From the NCBI RefSeq assembly GCF_000719955.1, contig NZ_JOII01000002.1:1-64000 (forward strand): a stretch of DNA of 64,000 nucleotides, given 5' to 3'. The notes under the pieces were generated by a model. That model saw only the letters and a list, made by a program, of their open reading frames with translations. It was not told where the DNA came from and did no database searches. This stretch comes from Streptomyces albidoflavus. Its GTDB lineage: Bacteria; Actinomycetota; Actinomycetes; Streptomycetales; Streptomycetaceae. The position numbers and the translations under genes were made by a program. Below are positions 62,592 through 64,000 of this stretch, piece after piece. Position 1 is the first letter of the stretch; every line of letters starts with the position of its first letter.

Positions 62592-63967
62592 GTGGTGGTA
62601 CCGGCCGCCTCGTCCCGGCTCCCCCGGACGGAAGCGGGCGCGGGCAGGACCGTCTCCTCGACCGGTGCGGACGGCTCCAGGCCCATCGGCCCGCCCTCCT
62701 GCCGCAGGGCCTGGTACACCGCGTCGGCGCGGTCGCGGAGTTCGGCCTCGGCGGTGACGTCGTGGTCGGTGGTCTCCACGTGGATCACGCACTGGTCGGA
62801 GTCCGGGTGGGCCTGGGCGATACGGACCCTGATCTCGTTGCCGGTGGCCTCGTGGCGCAGCACGGCGTGGAAGTCTCCCCGCTCGTCCTCCCCCGCGTAG
62901 TGGCACTCCTCCTCCACCAGGTCGTAGAAGGCGACCTCGGCCAGGGTCTGGGCCACCACGTCGGCGAGGTTGACCCGTAGCTGGGAGGTGAGCTGGCGCA
63001 GCCCGGCCCGCTCCACCGTCTCGCCGAGGCGCCGCTCCAGCGCGGGTGCCTCCTCGTCGCGCAGGGCGAGCAGGGCGTCGGTGCCGGTCTGCGGGTCGCG
63101 GGCGCGGGTGAGGGCGGCGGCGGTGTCCTGCCGCACCTGGTCGTACTCACCGCCGGACCAGTGCGCGACGTCCAGGGAGTACCCGGTGACAGGGGTGCCG
63201 TCGGTGTCGACGACGGGCCGTCGCCGGTTCTCCTCCGCCAGCGCCTCCACCTGGACGAGGGCTTCCACCGCCTCCTTCCGGGCCAGGCAGCGGGCCAGTT
63301 CCCGCTGTTCGATGTCGACCCGCAGGTCGCTCAGTTCGTGGAAGGTCTCCTGCCCGAGGGCGAGCGCGGCGTCGAAGCGGTGCTCGGCCGCGTTTTGCCC
63401 GGCCGTCGCCAGGCGCTGGACCAGCCGGTCCAGGCGCCCGGGTGCGTACCGCTCGTGGGGCAGTTCGCGCTCGATGAGCCCGGCCATGGTGCGGGCGTCG
63501 GCGAGCCAGGTCTGCGCGGTCTCCTCGGCGCGGGCCCGGTCGGCCTTGACGGCGTCGATCTCCTGCGCGAGGCGGGCGGTCTCGGCCCGGCGTTCGGCGC
63601 GCTCGGCCGCGAGGGCCCGCTCGGCCTCGCGGCGCAGCCCGTCGAGGCGCTGCCGGGTCTGTTCCTCGATGCGGCCCGCCGTCTCGTGCAGCTCCTGGTG
63701 GAGGCGTTCGGCCTGTTCGCGGAGGCGGCGGCCGGTCTCGGCCTCGATGTGCCGGGTCCGGTCGCTGAGCTGCCGGACGGCTTCGTCCTGGCGGCGCTGC
63801 CGGGCGTCGACGCTGGCGAACGCCCGGTCGACGTCGGCCCTGGTCTGCGCCCGTACGTCGTCGAGCAGCCGGGGGACGTCCCGCTGGAGTCCCTGGAGCT
63901 GGCGCGCCCTGCGCTGGACGCGCCGCCACTGTGCCTCGTCGACCTGAATGGTCTTCCTGCCGCTCAT
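62588..63967 (-). CDS. Coiled-coil protein coupled to AAA+ ATPase
   Basis: A 459-residue protein. Residues about 15-165 are a long coiled coil (RRVQRRARQLQGLQRDVPRL, RRLREQAERLHQELHETAGR). The C-terminal third is a compact alpha/beta domain (DLVEEECHYAGEDERGDFHAV, NEIRVRIAQAHPDSDQCV). It is strongly charged, with no signal peptide. The stop overlaps the ATPase GTG start. A substrate or adaptor for the ATPase is likely. No family name can be given. Confidence 0.8.
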   Translation of the reverse strand: MSGRKTIQVDEAQWRRVQRRARQLQGLQRDVPRLLDDVRAQTRADVDRAFASVDARQRRQDEAVRQLSDRTRHIEAETGRRLREQAERLHQELHETAGRIEEQTRQRLDGLRREAERALAAERAERRAETARLAQEIDAVKADRARAEETAQTWLADARTMAGLIERELPHERYAPGRLDRLVQRLATAGQNAAEHRFDAALALGQETFHELSDLRVDIEQRELARCLARKEAVEALVQVEALAEENRRRPVVDTDGTPVTGYSLDVAHWSGGEYDQVRQDTAAALTRARDPQTGTDALLALRDEEAPALERRLGETVERAGLRQLTSQLRVNLADVVAQTLAEVAFYDLVEEECHYAGEDERGDFHAVLRHEATGNEIRVRIAQAHPDSDQCVIHVETTDHDVTAEAELRDRADAVYQALRQEGGPMGLEPSAPVEETVLPAPASVRGSRDEAAGTTT

Positions 63968-64000
63968 GACCGTCCTTCCTGCTCCGGGACGCCCCCGGAG

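Overview
The window is very GC-rich with strong codon bias, frequent GTG starts, four-base start/stop overlaps, an IdeR/DmdR-type iron box and DNA-binding sites of the Fur family. Together these point to a Streptomyces chromosome. No rRNA, tRNA, transposase or CRISPR array was found, and gene content looks like accessory or arm-proximal metabolism. The left-end gene set (YcaO, E1-like protein, CocE-type hydrolase and a 44-residue peptide) recalls the published streptamidine RiPP family of S. albidoflavus; that link is from memory and unproven. || Layout: (1) 1-9618: a RiPP operon (precursor 3962-4096, E1-like, hydrolase, YcaO, a partial gene at the edge) sits downstream of a FecBCDE-type metallophore importer, all on the minus strand. 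Zur-like 7-1-7 palindromes lie before the importer and before the precursor. A divergent cytosolic beta-propeller gene shares the first box. (2) 9623-12633: MarR regulator, a frameshifted FAD monooxygenase and a cyclase-family hydrolase. (3) 12672-14918: pxpCBA 5-oxoprolinase. (4) 15853-18336: an unusual minus-strand operon of a secreted-type-free, 125-residue tandem-repeat peptide, a JmjC/cupin-4 oxygenase and a sucrase/ferredoxin-like protein; this is the best candidate for an undescribed peptide-modifying system. (5) 18741-20042: iron-box-controlled MFS exporter. (6) 20192-22579: glpF-glpK. (7) 22684-28053: F420/FMN oxidoreductase, SDR, response regulator and tctCBA tricarboxylate transporter. 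(8) 28355-33339: Tat-exported glycoamylase-like enzyme, VOC protein, an orphan molybdenum hydroxylase subunit and guanine deaminase. (9) 33393-46175: a sialic acid locus (nagB, nanE, ROK kinase, nanA-like lyase, secreted sialidase, acyl esterase, FadR-type regulator, divergent oligopeptide-type ABC importer) with matching palindromic operators at both promoters. (10) 46349-51413: zinc importer aztA / aztB-aztD-aztC-aztD with two AztD chaperones and another Zur-like box. (11) 51495-55225: virginiamycin B lyase-like protein, DUF2975/XRE pair, acyl-CoA oxidase-like protein. (12) 55254-63967: CHAT protease, two coiled-coil proteins and a tandem CbbX-type AAA+ ATPase, a possible multi-component conflict or signalling system that runs to the window edge. 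|| How parts connect: Zur-like boxes tie the RiPP/FecBCDE unit to the Azt zinc uptake unit, suggesting that the peptide is made under zinc limitation and might be a metallophore. The sialic acid locus is a self-contained pathway: the secreted sialidase and esterase release and trim sialic acids, the ABC importer takes them up, and lyase, kinase, epimerase and deaminase convert them to fructose-6-phosphate, apart from the NagA deacetylase step, which is not encoded here.
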